From NCBI RefSeq assembly GCF_020400585.1, contig NZ_JAINVF010000005.1, positions 248,001 through 312,000 of the forward strand: a DNA stretch of 64,000 bases. The letters run 5' to 3'. Origin of the DNA: Streptomyces sp. NK08204 (GTDB lineage: Bacteria > Actinomycetota > Actinomycetes > Streptomycetales > Streptomycetaceae). The position numbers and the translations under genes are program-made. The notes beneath the pieces are model-generated. The model had not been told where the DNA came from. It was given only the letters and a program-made list of their open reading frames with translations, and ran no database searches. This document shows positions 17,372 to 27,044 of this stretch, one piece after another; within the stretch, counting starts at the first letter, position 1; every line of letters starts with the position of its first letter.

Positions 17372-18238
17372 TCAGCCCGCCGCAACCGTCAGTGGCGCGA
17401 ACCGCCGCGTCCAGTCGCCCGGCAGGTCGGTGATGCCATAGGTCATGACCGAGTTGAAGGCCACGGATGCCAGGCCCCGCTCCTTGACCCAGGTCAGCAG
17501 TTCCTCGTGGCGTACGTCGATGTCGGTGCGCAGCGGGCGGTCCGTATGTGCGGCGAGCGAGGTGATGAGGGCCTTGGCGGTCTCCGTGTCACGGGCGATC
17601 AGCGGACCGACGACGTGGGTGTCCATGTTGGGCCACGCGGCGGCGTACCCGACGAGCCGGCCGCCGTCCTCGGCCACGTGCAGCCGGTCGGCGAATGCGG
17701 GCAGCCGGGCGATGAGGGGTGTCCGGTCGGCGCCGAACACCTCCTCGTCGAGGCGGAGGATCGAGGAGAGATCCTCCGCGGTGGCGGCGCGTGTCGCGAC
17801 CCCGGACTGCGGGCCCGCAGTAGTGAAGTGCCCGATCAGCATCTCCGCCCGGCCGGTGACCTTGAAGCCCAGCTCTTCGTAGAGCGGTCGCCCGTTGGGC
17901 GTGGCATGCAGGGTGAGCGGAGTGGTTCCCATGGCCGCCACGACGTGCCGCATCAAGCGTCGTCCGACGCCCTGGCGGGCGTGTCGTTCGGCCACCAGGA
18001 CCATGCCGATCGCGCCGAGTTCCGGCCGTCCCCAGGTGCCGTACTCCGTGACCACGCATGCGGCGACAAGGCCGCCGTCGGGATCGTCGATGCCGTAACC
18101 CTTGCCGGCGCTGAGGAGGAAGCCCCACTTGTGCTCCTCGCGCGGCCACCTCCGGTCCTCGGACAAGTCGGCGCAGGCGGTGAGATCGCGGAGCGTCAGG
18201 CGGCGAATGGGCAGGTGAGCGAGGGAAGGAGTCGGCAC
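17372..18238 (-). CDS. Tandem-GNAT acetyltransferase
   Basis: About 288 residues. The first GNAT domain has IGMVLVAERHARQGVGRRLMRHVVAAMG (acetyl-CoA motif Q-x-x-G-V-G) and PLYEELGFKVTGRAEML; the second, more degenerate half (ATAEDLSSILRLDEEVFGADR) has the fold but no clear cofactor motif, as in YitH-like proteins. The frame continues upstream to 18364. That extension has relaxed third-position GC, is rich in cysteine and would begin inside a parS site, so GTG 18238 is preferred; ATG 18334 or 18310 cannot be excluded. No good ribosome binding site is seen for any start. The substrate is unknown. Confidence 0.75.
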   Translation of the reverse strand: MPTPSLAHLPIRRLTLRDLTACADLSEDRRWPREEHKWGFLLSAGKGYGIDDPDGGLVAACVVTEYGTWGRPELGAIGMVLVAERHARQGVGRRLMRHVVAAMGTTPLTLHATPNGRPLYEELGFKVTGRAEMLIGHFTTAGPQSGVATRAATAEDLSSILRLDEEVFGADRTPLIARLPAFADRLHVAEDGGRLVGYAAAWPNMDTHVVGPLIARDTETAKALITSLAAHTDRPLRTDIDVRHEELLTWVKERGLASVAFNSVMTYGITDLPGDWTRRFAPLTVAAG

Positions 18239-18348
18239 GCAGGCCAGGCTGTCCGAACGGCACCCCCGGCGTCCACCTGTTTCGCCACAGACGCAGGTGC
18301 TTTTGGTCATGTCGTGGCCGTTCTCACAGGTCATGGGCAACTGCGAGC

Positions 18349-18362
18349 GTTTCACGTGAAAC
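18349..18362. promoter_or_regulatory. parS: parS site (exact)
   Basis: GTTTCACGTGAAAC in the divergent region between the tandem-GNAT gene and the HAD gene that starts at 18388. Confidence 0.95.
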
Positions 18363-18387
18363 ACGGCTGCGCCCTAGCCTCGGGCCC

Positions 18388-19020
18388 ATGACGAGACTTC
18401 ATCTCTTCGACCTCGACGGCACGTTGCTGCACGGCACGACCGCTCCGGTGGAGATTTCCCGCCAGTTGGGCAGGGAGGCGGAGACGGTGGCACTGGACCG
18501 GGCGATAGCGGCGGGGAAGATAGGGCCCCCGGAGTACGCGACGCTGGTGTATGACCTGTGGGCGGACCTGACCGAGGAGCATGTGAGCGCCGCGTTCGAG
18601 GCGGCTCCCTGGCTGGCTCGGATCCGCGAAGTATGGGCGGAGATAAGACGGTCGGGCGAGTATTGCGCGGTGGTGTCCCTGTCGCCCTCGTTCTTCGTGG
18701 AACGACTTCTCGACTGGGGCGCACATGCAGCCTTCGGGTCGCGTTTCCCCGCCGTTCCGTTCACCGAACCCGTGGACCCCGCCGGAGTGCTCAGCGCCGC
18801 GGCCAAGGTGACCATCGCGGACCGGCTGTGCGAAGAGTTCGGTGTGACGCGCGCCGACTGTGTCGCGTATGGCGACTCCATGTCGGACAAGGACCTGTTC
18901 GCTGTCGTACCGGTTTCCGTGGCGGTCAATGCGGACGGGCATCTGGCCGGACTCGCGACGCATGCCTATACGGGACGTGATCTCTGGGATGCCTATGAAC
19001 TCGCCTCAGAAAAACCTTAG
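18388..19020 (+). CDS. HAD-superfamily phosphatase (SerB-like, subfamily IB)
   Basis: A 210-residue hydrolase. Motif I is FDLDGTL near the N-terminus, motif II is VVSLSPSFFVE (S), motif III is the conserved Lys in AAKVTIADRL, and motif IV is YGDSMSDKDLF. The helical cap between motifs I and II places it near phosphoserine phosphatases and the polyene/CicA-type HAD-IB hydrolases. It probably dephosphorylates a small metabolite. Only 25 bp separate parS from its start codon, and no ribosome binding site is obvious, so it may be leaderless (TAGCCT at 18376). Confidence 0.88.
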   Translation: MTRLHLFDLDGTLLHGTTAPVEISRQLGREAETVALDRAIAAGKIGPPEYATLVYDLWADLTEEHVSAAFEAAPWLARIREVWAEIRRSGEYCAVVSLSPSFFVERLLDWGAHAAFGSRFPAVPFTEPVDPAGVLSAAAKVTIADRLCEEFGVTRADCVAYGDSMSDKDLFAVVPVSVAVNADGHLAGLATHAYTGRDLWDAYELASEKP

Positions 19021-19261
19021 TTGAGGGAACTCGCGGTTCGTCCCTTCGCTTTCTCTGCAACGGGGCAAGAGGGGACCTCGTGTCTGGGGGGGGGAGCAGG
19101 GCACGCAGCCTGAGTGTGGGGCGGGGGCGGCTGGTGCACGCCGCGCAAGGTGACATCGGCCCTGCCGCCGCGCTCCGGCGGCCCGACGGGGGCCGCTCCC
19201 GCACCTGAGCCCGTGCGGGTTTCAGCGCCGCACTGTGTCCTCGCCCAGCGGGTCGCGCCGC

Positions 19262-19525
19262 TGGGCGAGGAGGCCTCTCCCGACGCGATGCTCATTCGCC
19301 GGGCCATGGCCGAGACCGCCCCCGCCGCTGACAAGGTCACCTCGTGTGTTTCTACGCACTCCTCATGGTCCGCCGGCCCGGCCTGCGGTCCCTGTTCCCG
19401 GCGGCGATGGACACCCGGCGCGACCGGCCGGCCGCTGAAGGCGCTGCTCACCGCCACCGGGCAGATCGGCAACCCCCGTGTTCGTCGACACTTGCAAGAA
19501 CCTGGGCCGCGGACGTGGCGCTCTA
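19262..19525 (+). pseudogene. Frameshifted remnant of a flavohaemoprotein globin domain
   Basis: Recognisable globin-type segments of a flavohaemoglobin (NO dioxygenase) are spread over all three frames. DAMLIRRAMAETAPAADKVTS is in one frame (about 19288-19344), then FYALLMVRRPGLRSLFPAAM in the next (about 19347-19412), LKALLTATGQIGNP back in the first (about 19435-19476), and VFVDTCKNLGRGRG in the third (19478 onward). At least three frameshifts disrupt it, and the FAD/NAD reductase domains are absent. The upstream part 19021-19261 contains a run of nine Gs and no gene. The identification comes from remembered family sequence, not a search. Confidence 0.65.
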
Positions 19526-19529
19526 TGGC

Positions 19530-19725
19530 CAGCGATGAGACCACGCTGGACGAGAATCAAGATTCACCGGAACAGCAGATCTATGGCTTCCTCCTGGTGC
19601 ACCACGCCGTCCGGCAGCTGATGCACCAGAGCGCCCTGTGCGAGGGCCTGGACCCTGACCGCCTGTCCTTCACCCGGTCCCTGCGGATCGTGCGCCGCCA
19701 GGTCCCGGACCAGGCGGAGTCTCTG
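19530..19725 (+). pseudogene. C-terminal fragment of an IS4-type transposase
   Basis: The frame encoding SPEQQIYGFLLVHHAVRQLM followed by LDPDRLSFTRSLRIVRRQ matches the C-terminal end typical of Streptomyces IS4-family (DDE) transposases. The catalytic part is missing and no terminal inverted repeat was found. It follows directly on the broken globin remnant and ends at the stop codon of the convergent NUDIX gene, so an insertion event followed by decay probably destroyed the flavohaemoprotein gene. Confidence 0.65.
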
Positions 19726-19728
19726 GTC

Positions 19729-20211
19729 CTAGCCGAGGTCGGGAGCGTGCATGGCGCGTACGCCCTCGATGTTGCCGTCCAGGTAGTGACGCAGCGACAG
19801 GGGGACGAGGTGGACGGAGGCGATGCCGACGCGGGTGAACGGAATGCGGACGATCTCGTACTCACCGGTCGGCTCGTCCACTTCGGGGCCGTGGCGCAGC
19901 GACGGGTCCATGGACTCCAGCCGGCAGACGAAGAAGTGCTGCACCTTCACGCCGGTCGCGCCGCCGTCTTCGCCGATGTGTTCCACCGTGTCCACGAAGC
20001 ACGGCACCACATCGGTGATCTTGGCGCCGAGTTCCTCGTACACCTCACGGTGCAGGGCGTGCACGACGGTCGGGTCCTCGGGTTCGACTCCGCCACCGGG
20101 AGTGACCCAGTAGGGATCGACGCCGGGCTTGGTCCGCTTGATCAGAATCAGGTCGTCGCCGTCCAGGAGAACGGCACGGGCGGTGCGCTTGACCACGGGT
20201 CGGACGGTCAT
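19729..20211 (-). CDS. NUDIX hydrolase
   Basis: A 160-residue pyrophosphohydrolase. The Nudix box is visible as GGGVEPED...REVYEELGA, with the metal-binding REVxEE glutamates intact and slightly atypical spacing ahead of it. TARAVLLDGDDLILIKRTKPG forms the first strands. Substrates of the family are nucleoside diphosphates linked to another moiety. The long frame runs upstream to 20613, but the start at 20211 gives the usual family length. A one-mismatch parS lies 22 bp upstream. Its 3' end abuts the transposase scar yet appears complete. Confidence 0.88.
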   Translation of the reverse strand: MTVRPVVKRTARAVLLDGDDLILIKRTKPGVDPYWVTPGGGVEPEDPTVVHALHREVYEELGAKITDVVPCFVDTVEHIGEDGGATGVKVQHFFVCRLESMDPSLRHGPEVDEPTGEYEIVRIPFTRVGIASVHLVPLSLRHYLDGNIEGVRAMHAPDLG

Positions 20212-20232
20212 GGGAGAAATGTGGCCCCGCTG

Positions 20233-20246
20233 GTTCCACGTGAAAC
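20233..20246. promoter_or_regulatory. parS: parS-like site (one mismatch)
   Basis: GTTCCACGTGAAAC differs from the consensus at one position (T to C in the left arm). It lies in the intergenic region upstream of the NUDIX gene. Confidence 0.75.
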
Positions 20247-20378
20247 ATGGCAAAACCGCAGTCGCACCAGCACGTGGGGTGAATGGCCGGGGAAGAAGCA
20301 GCGACTCGTGGACCTCGCCGACGCCCGGGTTCTCCAAGGTCCGCCGGGCGTCGGCGCGGGCGCGGGTGCGCCGTCTCG

Positions 20379-21527
20379 TCACTCGGCGGACTCGTCCAGG
20401 GCGCGCAGTACGTCGGCCACCAGGTCCTCCGGGTCCTCCGCACCGACGGACATGCGGATGAAGCCCTCCGGGACCGCGTCCCCGCCCCAGCGACGGCGCC
20501 GTTCGGCCGTGGAGCGCACCCCGCCGAAGCTTGTCGCGTCCTCCACCAGGCGCAGTGCCTGCAGGAAACGCTCGGCACGTGCGCGCGTGGGCAGTGTGAA
20601 GGAGACGACGCACCCATAGCGGCGCATCTGCCGCGAGGCGATCGCGTGCGAAGGGTCGTCAGACAGGCCCGGATAGCGCAGGCCGGACACCTCGGGACGT
20701 TCCCGCAGGGCCTCGGCGAGAACGCGGGCGGTGGCGTTCTGCCGGTCCACGCGCAGCTGGAGCGTGGCGATCGAGCGGTGCGCCAGCCAGGCCTCCATGG
20801 GCCCGGAGATCGCCCCCACGATCTTGCGCCAGCGGCGTACGGCCGTCATCGCTTCACCCGCGCGGCCGGCGACGTAGCCCAGCAGGACGTCCCCGTGACC
20901 CGTGAGCTGCTTGGTGCCGCTGGCCACGGAGAAGTCGGCGCCCAGCTCCAGCGGGCGCTGCCCGAGTGGTGTGGCGAGCGTGTTGTCGACAGCCACCAGG
21001 GCGCCACGTGCGTGTGCCGCCTCTACCAGGCGCCGGATGTCGCACACGTCCAGCCCCGGGTTCGACGGGGACTCGATCCACAGCAGCCGTGCCCCCTCGA
21101 GGACCTCCAGCTGGGCGTCCTGGCCGGTGGGCGCGGTGCGCACCTCGATGCCGTACGCCTGCAGCTGGGCGCCGACCAGCGGCAGCACCTGATAGCCGTC
21201 GGAGGGCAGGACGACCGCGTCTCCGGCGCGCAGCTGTGAGAACAGCACAGAGGAGATCGCCGCCATGCCGGAGGCGAACACCAGCGTCTCGACATCGTCC
21301 TGCCCGGGCGCCTCCAGCTCGCCGATGGCGTTCTCCAGCAACGTCCAGGTCGGGTTGTCGTCACGGCCGTAGGAGTACGGCCCCGTCACCTCGCCGGGCA
21401 GGTGGAAGTGGGCGGCGAAGACCGGTCCGGGCAGCGTCGGCTCGTGCTTGACCGGCTCGGGCAGTCCCGCCCGTACGGCGCGCGTGCCGTCGCCGACGCG
21501 GCCCGCGTTCTCCTTGGCGTCGCTCAT
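20379..21527 (-). CDS. Cystathionine gamma-lyase/synthase-family PLP enzyme
   Basis: A 382-residue fold-type I enzyme of the Cys/Met metabolism family. YSYGRDDNPTWTLLENAIGELE is the family's N-terminal signature. The PLP region shows SGMAAISSVLF, the cofactor Asp in VAVDNTLATPLGQRPL, and the Schiff-base lysine in SGTKQLTGHGDVLLG. It probably cleaves cystathionine to cysteine (reverse transsulfuration), but gamma-synthase or methionine gamma-lyase activity cannot be excluded. Its ATG overlaps the ptpA stop (ATGA at 21524-21527), indicating translational coupling with the tyrosine phosphatase. Confidence 0.88.
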   Translation of the reverse strand: MSDAKENAGRVGDGTRAVRAGLPEPVKHEPTLPGPVFAAHFHLPGEVTGPYSYGRDDNPTWTLLENAIGELEAPGQDDVETLVFASGMAAISSVLFSQLRAGDAVVLPSDGYQVLPLVGAQLQAYGIEVRTAPTGQDAQLEVLEGARLLWIESPSNPGLDVCDIRRLVEAAHARGALVAVDNTLATPLGQRPLELGADFSVASGTKQLTGHGDVLLGYVAGRAGEAMTAVRRWRKIVGAISGPMEAWLAHRSIATLQLRVDRQNATARVLAEALRERPEVSGLRYPGLSDDPSHAIASRQMRRYGCVVSFTLPTRARAERFLQALRLVEDATSFGGVRSTAERRRRWGGDAVPEGFIRMSVGAEDPEDLVADVLRALDESAE

Positions 21528-22018
21528 GCGGCCCGTCCTTCCACCTGTTCCCGTACCGCGGCGAGCAGACCGGTGCTCGCCGCCTCCACCATCTCAAGGC
21601 ACTCCTCGAAGCCGTCACGGCCCCCGTAGTACGGGTCCGGCACGTCGAGCCCGTCGTCGCCTGCCGAGGGGTCGTAGGAGCGCAGCAGACGGACCTTGCG
21701 CGCGTCCTCATCGGTGGGCGCGAGGCGGCGCAGGGCCTTGAGGTGCCCGGCGTCGAGCGCTAGCACCAGGTCGAGGCGGGCGAACCAGGCCGGCTGGAAC
21801 TGGCGGGCGATGTGCGCGGTGGCGTAGCCGTGCTCGTCGAGGACCGAGACGGTGCGCGGATCGGCGGCCTCGCCTTCGTGCCAGCCGCCGGTGCCGGCGC
21901 TGTCGACCTCGACCAGATCCTCCAGTCCGGCCTCCGCAACGCGCGAGCGGAAGACGGACTCGGCCATCGGGGAGCGGCAGATGTTGCCGGTGCACACGAA
22001 ACAGACGCGGTAGCTCAT
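21524..22018 (-). CDS. ptpA: Low-molecular-weight protein tyrosine phosphatase
   Basis: A 164-residue phosphatase. The active-site loop is CTGNICRS (C9, R15) at the N-terminus, and the general-acid Asp lies in VPDPYYGG near the C-terminus, both canonical. It dephosphorylates phosphotyrosine proteins in the cytosol. In S. coelicolor the positional homologue (SCO3921) is PtpA, whose overproduction raises secondary metabolite production (recalled literature). Overlap by ATGA with the downstream PLP-enzyme gene indicates an operon. The first gene on this transcript may be ptpA itself, because the upstream gene ends 8 bp away on the same strand only as a following gene (22026). Confidence 0.93.
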   Translation of the reverse strand: MSYRVCFVCTGNICRSPMAESVFRSRVAEAGLEDLVEVDSAGTGGWHEGEAADPRTVSVLDEHGYATAHIARQFQPAWFARLDLVLALDAGHLKALRRLAPTDEDARKVRLLRSYDPSAGDDGLDVPDPYYGGRDGFEECLEMVEAASTGLLAAVREQVEGRAA

Positions 22019-22025
22019 CGTGTGC

Positions 22026-22403
22026 TCAGTCCTCGTCGGGCAGGAGGACGTGCAGCGCCCACGACACCACCGAGATGATCAGTCCGCCGAGGACGGCGGT
22101 CCAGAAGCCCTCCACGTGGAAGCCCAGGTGGAGCTTGCCGCACACCCAGGACGTCAGCAGCAGCATCAGTGCGTTGACGACCAGGGTGATCAGCCCCAGG
22201 GTCAGGATGAACAGCGGGAAGGTGAGCACCTTCACGATCGGCTTGACCACGGCGTTCACGACGCCGAAGACCAGTGCCACCAGTATCAGTGTGACGGCCT
22301 TCTTGCCTGTGTTGTCACCGGTAAGGGTGATCTTGTCGAGCAGCCATACGGCGACCGCCAGGGCGCCCGCGTTGGCAATCGTCTTGACTGCGAAATTCTT
22401 CAT
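22026..22403 (-). CDS. Four-helix membrane protein (phage-holin-family IV / DUF360-like)
   Basis: A 125-residue protein with four hydrophobic helices: NAGALAVAVWLLDKI, AVTLILVALVFGVVNAVVKP, TFPLFILTLGLITLVVNALM and FWTAVLGGLIISVVSWALHV. It ends in the acidic LLPDED. VVKPIVKVLTFPLFILTLGL is the conserved core of this widespread bacterial family, which is called holin-like only by similarity; a function is not established. ATG 22403 is preferred to the longer frame at 22439. It lies 7 bp upstream of ptpA on the same strand and so likely leads the transcript with ptpA and the PLP enzyme. Confidence 0.85.
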   Translation of the reverse strand: MKNFAVKTIANAGALAVAVWLLDKITLTGDNTGKKAVTLILVALVFGVVNAVVKPIVKVLTFPLFILTLGLITLVVNALMLLLTSWVCGKLHLGFHVEGFWTAVLGGLIISVVSWALHVLLPDED

Positions 22404-22461
22404 GTGTCTGATCGTGGCAGACCGGTGAGAAGCGAGCACTGAGACGAGGTCGGCAACGGTG

Positions 22462-22779
22462 ATGAAGGCATTCCGGCTGGATGAACTGGAGGCGGAGCGC
22501 GCCGCGAACGAGGGCGCCTACCTGCAGTTTCTGCGGGAGCGGAACATGTCGGTCGGCCTGTACGCGCTGAACGCGGGCGAGCACGACCCGCAGAAGCCGC
22601 ACAACCAGGACGAGGTGTACGTCGTCGTCAGCGGCCGGGCGTCGCTCACGGTCGGTCTGGAGACCACCCAGGTGGCCCGGGGCAGCGTGGTCTATGTGCC
22701 GGCCGGGGTGGCCCACAAGTTCCACCACATCAGTGAGGATCTGAGGGTTCTGGTCGTCTTCTCTCCGCCTGAGGCCTGA
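22462..22779 (+). CDS. Small cupin-domain protein
   Basis: A 105-residue single-domain beta-barrel. Cupin motif 1 is HNQDEVYVVVSGRASLTVG and motif 2 is GSVVYVPAGVAHKFHHI, giving His and Glu metal ligands. Such stand-alone cupins may bind metal, act as small dioxygenases or isomerases, or sense ligands; the role here is unknown. GAGGT at 22446-22450 can serve the ATG at 22462 or the adjacent GTG at 22459. Divergent from the membrane protein at 22403. Confidence 0.85.
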   Translation: MKAFRLDELEAERAANEGAYLQFLRERNMSVGLYALNAGEHDPQKPHNQDEVYVVVSGRASLTVGLETTQVARGSVVYVPAGVAHKFHHISEDLRVLVVFSPPEA

Positions 22780-22920
22780 GCCCGGTCCTCGGGGTTCCCT
22801 AGGGGAAGGGTCAGGGGAGGACAAGGGACGCGAGAGCCCCGCAGGGCCCCCTTGCAGCCCTAGCATCGAGTGCAGACAGTGCGGAACACCTACGACGCAC
22901 ACGACGCAAAGGACGAGGCA

Positions 22921-23133
22921 ATGCGAGAGATCTTCGCGGGACTTCCGTGGTGGGTGAAGTGGGTTGCGGTGCCGGTCATCGCCTTGGTCGTGTTCGGCAG
23001 CCTGATAGCGACCGTGGTCGGCTTCGTGATCGGCCTGCTCTTCAAGGCACTGATCTTCGTCGCCCTGGTCGGCGGACTGATCTACATCGTGCGCAAGTTC
23101 CTGTCGAACTCCTCGTCGCGCAGCGACTGGTGA
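22921..23133 (+). CDS. Small membrane protein (DUF5326-type)
   Basis: A 70-residue protein consisting of MREIFAGLPWWVKWVAVPVI, a hydrophobic stretch up to about residue 56, and a short Ser-rich polar tail. Two closely spaced membrane helices are likely. GGACGAGG precedes the ATG. Short proteins with this start are common in Streptomyces and are called DUF5326. No function is known; it lies just upstream of the ssgR-ssgA developmental pair. Confidence 0.75.
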   Translation: MREIFAGLPWWVKWVAVPVIALVVFGSLIATVVGFVIGLLFKALIFVALVGGLIYIVRKFLSNSSSRSDW

Positions 23134-23330
23134 GCAAACGCTGCGGAGCCGGTGCCCGTAACGGGTAGCCCCCGTTCCCTCGGGCGAGGGAAGTTTCCCC
23201 CGAGGCCGTCTGCACGCGGTGGTGGACGGTTAGAGTCCGGAACCTCCCCACGGGGTTCGGCCTCGTGGGCGGCGCCACCCCACCGTGCTCTTACTCGCAC
23301 GGGCTGACCCTCCGCTTCGGGAGTGACCCC

Positions 23331-24212
23331 TTGGCCACGGTTGACACCGCACCCGCAGGACCCCACGCACCCCCGCCGCGTTCCTGCCCACCCCCCGTCC
23401 GCCGACCGCCAAGCCCGGCCGTCCCCGGACAACCGCGCTCCTCGGGCCTCCCGGAACCGCCCCCGGGCGCGACCCTCATCGGTTCCGTCCAGCGCGCGAT
23501 GCGCCTGATGGAGACCGTGGCCCGGCACGAGTACGGCGCCCCCGCCAAGCAACTGGCCCGCGAGACCGGCCTCGCCCTGCCCACGGCCTACCACCTGCTG
23601 CGCACCCTCGTGCACGAGGGCTATCTGCGCCGTGAGAAGGGGTTGTTCTTCCTCGGTGACGCGGCAGAACGGCTGAGCAGCAGCAGTGCCCAGCAGAAAC
23701 GTCGCAGCACGGTGGCCGACATGCTTGCGCACTGGCGCGATCGCATCGGTGCCCCGATGTACTACGCCCTGTACCGCGACGGTGAGATCGAGGTCATGTG
23801 CGTCTCCGACTCACGGCAGACCCCGGCCGTCGAGGAGTGGGCCGACTTCCGTGAGACGGGTCATGCGCATGCCGTCGGGCAGTGCCTGCTCTCCCAGCTG
23901 GACGAGGAGGCGCGCCGAGATCACCTCGCCCGTCACCCCGTGCAGGCCGTCACGCCGTACACCGTGCATGACAACCACACCCTGCTGCGGCGGCTGGCCC
24001 GTGTGCCGCGCATGGGGCCGGTGGTGGAGCGGCAGGAGTACGCGCTCGGGACGGTCTGTGCGGCGGTGCCGATCACGGTCGGGACGACGGCGGCGACCAT
24101 GGCCATCTCGCTGCCGGTGCACGAGGCCGACCGGCTGTTGCCCGCGGCACAGCGGCTGCAGACCGAGATCGGGCGACATCTGGGAACACTCGCCCTCTCT
24201 ATCAGTATGTGA
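23331..24212 (+). CDS. ssgR: IclR-type activator SsgR
   Basis: A transcription factor of about 293 residues, depending on start. A Pro-rich N-terminal region precedes the IclR winged helix (SVQRAMRLMETVARHEYGAP, then KQLARETGLALPTAYHLLRT with HEGYLRREKGLFFLG). The ligand-binding domain carries CVSDSRQTPAVEEWADFRETG and ALGTVCAAVPITVG. In S. coelicolor the gene directly upstream of ssgA is ssgR, which activates ssgA for sporulation-specific division; the pairing and order here are identical. The start is uncertain: TTG 23331 follows GGGAG at 23320-23324, while the frame is open from 23265 and shorter starts near 23490 would remove the Pro-rich segment. Confidence 0.9.
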   Translation: MATVDTAPAGPHAPPPRSCPPPVRRPPSPAVPGQPRSSGLPEPPPGATLIGSVQRAMRLMETVARHEYGAPAKQLARETGLALPTAYHLLRTLVHEGYLRREKGLFFLGDAAERLSSSSAQQKRRSTVADMLAHWRDRIGAPMYYALYRDGEIEVMCVSDSRQTPAVEEWADFRETGHAHAVGQCLLSQLDEEARRDHLARHPVQAVTPYTVHDNHTLLRRLARVPRMGPVVERQEYALGTVCAAVPITVGTTAATMAISLPVHEADRLLPAAQRLQTEIGRHLGTLALSISM

Positions 24213-24311
24213 AAACTCACTCCTTGTGATCTCCTGTGTGCATTCAGCAAGATTTGGGGATGGCCAAAGGGATCAATCCCGGCCAGTTGATGTCATATGA
24301 CGGGATAGGCG
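24213..24311 (+). promoter_or_regulatory. ssgR-ssgA intergenic region (ssgA promoter)
   Basis: A 99-bp relatively AT-rich stretch between the activator gene and its known target. SsgR control of ssgA is established in S. coelicolor and would act here. No clear repeat marks the exact site. Confidence 0.5.
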
Positions 24312-24749
24312 ATGCGCGAGTCCGTACAGGCAGAGGTCATGATGAGCTTTCTCGTGTCCGAGGAGCTCTCATTCCGGATTCCGGTGGAGTTGCACTACGA
24401 GGCCAGTGATCCCTATGCCGTGCGGCTCACCTTCCACCTGCCCGGCGATGCTCCGGTGACCTGGGCCTTCGGCCGTGAACTGCTGATCGACGGCGTCGGC
24501 CGGCCGTGCGGTGAGGGAGACGTGCATATCGCCCCAGCCGATACGGAGGCTCTGGGCGAGGTGCTGATCAGGCTTCAGGTCGGTGCCGACCACGCGCTGT
24601 TCCGCTCCTCGACGCCTCCGCTCGTGGCCTTCCTCGACCGTACGGACAAGCTCGTGCCGCTCGGTCAGGAGGGTGCGCTCGCCGATTTCGACGCCCACCT
24701 GGACGAGGCCCTGGACCGCATCCTGGCGGAGGAACAGAGCGCCGGCTGA
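24312..24749 (+). CDS. ssgA: SsgA, sporulation cell-division activator
   Basis: A 145-residue founding SALP (SsgA-like protein), found only in sporulating actinomycetes. It helps position septum sites and promotes SsgB/FtsZ recruitment in aerial hyphae. The sequence contains the family core SFLVSEELSFRIPVELHYE, DPYAVRLTFHLPGDAPVTWAFGREL, and VAFLDRTDKLVPLGQE. The MRESVQAEVMMSF start gives the 145-residue form known from S. griseus; internal ATGs at 24339 and 24342 (after AGAGG) would give the form annotated in S. coelicolor. Preceded by its activator gene ssgR. Confidence 0.95.
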   Translation: MRESVQAEVMMSFLVSEELSFRIPVELHYEASDPYAVRLTFHLPGDAPVTWAFGRELLIDGVGRPCGEGDVHIAPADTEALGEVLIRLQVGADHALFRSSTPPLVAFLDRTDKLVPLGQEGALADFDAHLDEALDRILAEEQSAG

Positions 24750-24893
24750 AGCGTCATGGCACAGGGCGCCAGCGCTCCGCCGTGCAGCACGGAATGATGC
24801 AGGAACGGTTCTGCAGGGCGATTCGCCGTTCCCGCCGGGTGCCGCCGCGACATGCGCCCGCCCGATCTTCGCGGGAACACCGGGCCCCCTCTG

Positions 24894-24921
24894 TTCACCG
24901 CTCCCGGATTGCCGCTAGCGT
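24894..24921 (+). promoter_or_regulatory. Candidate thiC promoter
   Basis: TTCACC (24894-24899) and TAGCGT (24916-24921) with a 16-bp spacer, just upstream of the riboswitch. The stretch 24750-24893 between ssgA and this site shows no gene. Confidence 0.5.
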
Positions 24922-24937
24922 GGAGGCACCTTTGCAC

Positions 24938-26898
<1,961 letters not shown>

Positions 26899-27044
26899 CG
26901 GCTGATCGACGGCCGACTGGCGGTCGGCTGACGGCCGGCTGACGCGGGCGTCGAAGGGTGGCTGTGCCCGGGTGACGGCGTCGGCCGGACACAGCTGGGC
27001 CGGCGACTGATGCGTCGGTCGGCCGACAGGCCGTGGCGAGCCGG

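Noticed and set aside
18239..18364. Cysteine-rich N-terminal extension of the tandem GNAT (CENGHD...CVCGETGG), possibly a zinc ribbon
   Set aside because: Third-position GC is relaxed, there is no ribosome binding site, and the frame begins inside parS; the extension is probably not translated, although this is not certain.
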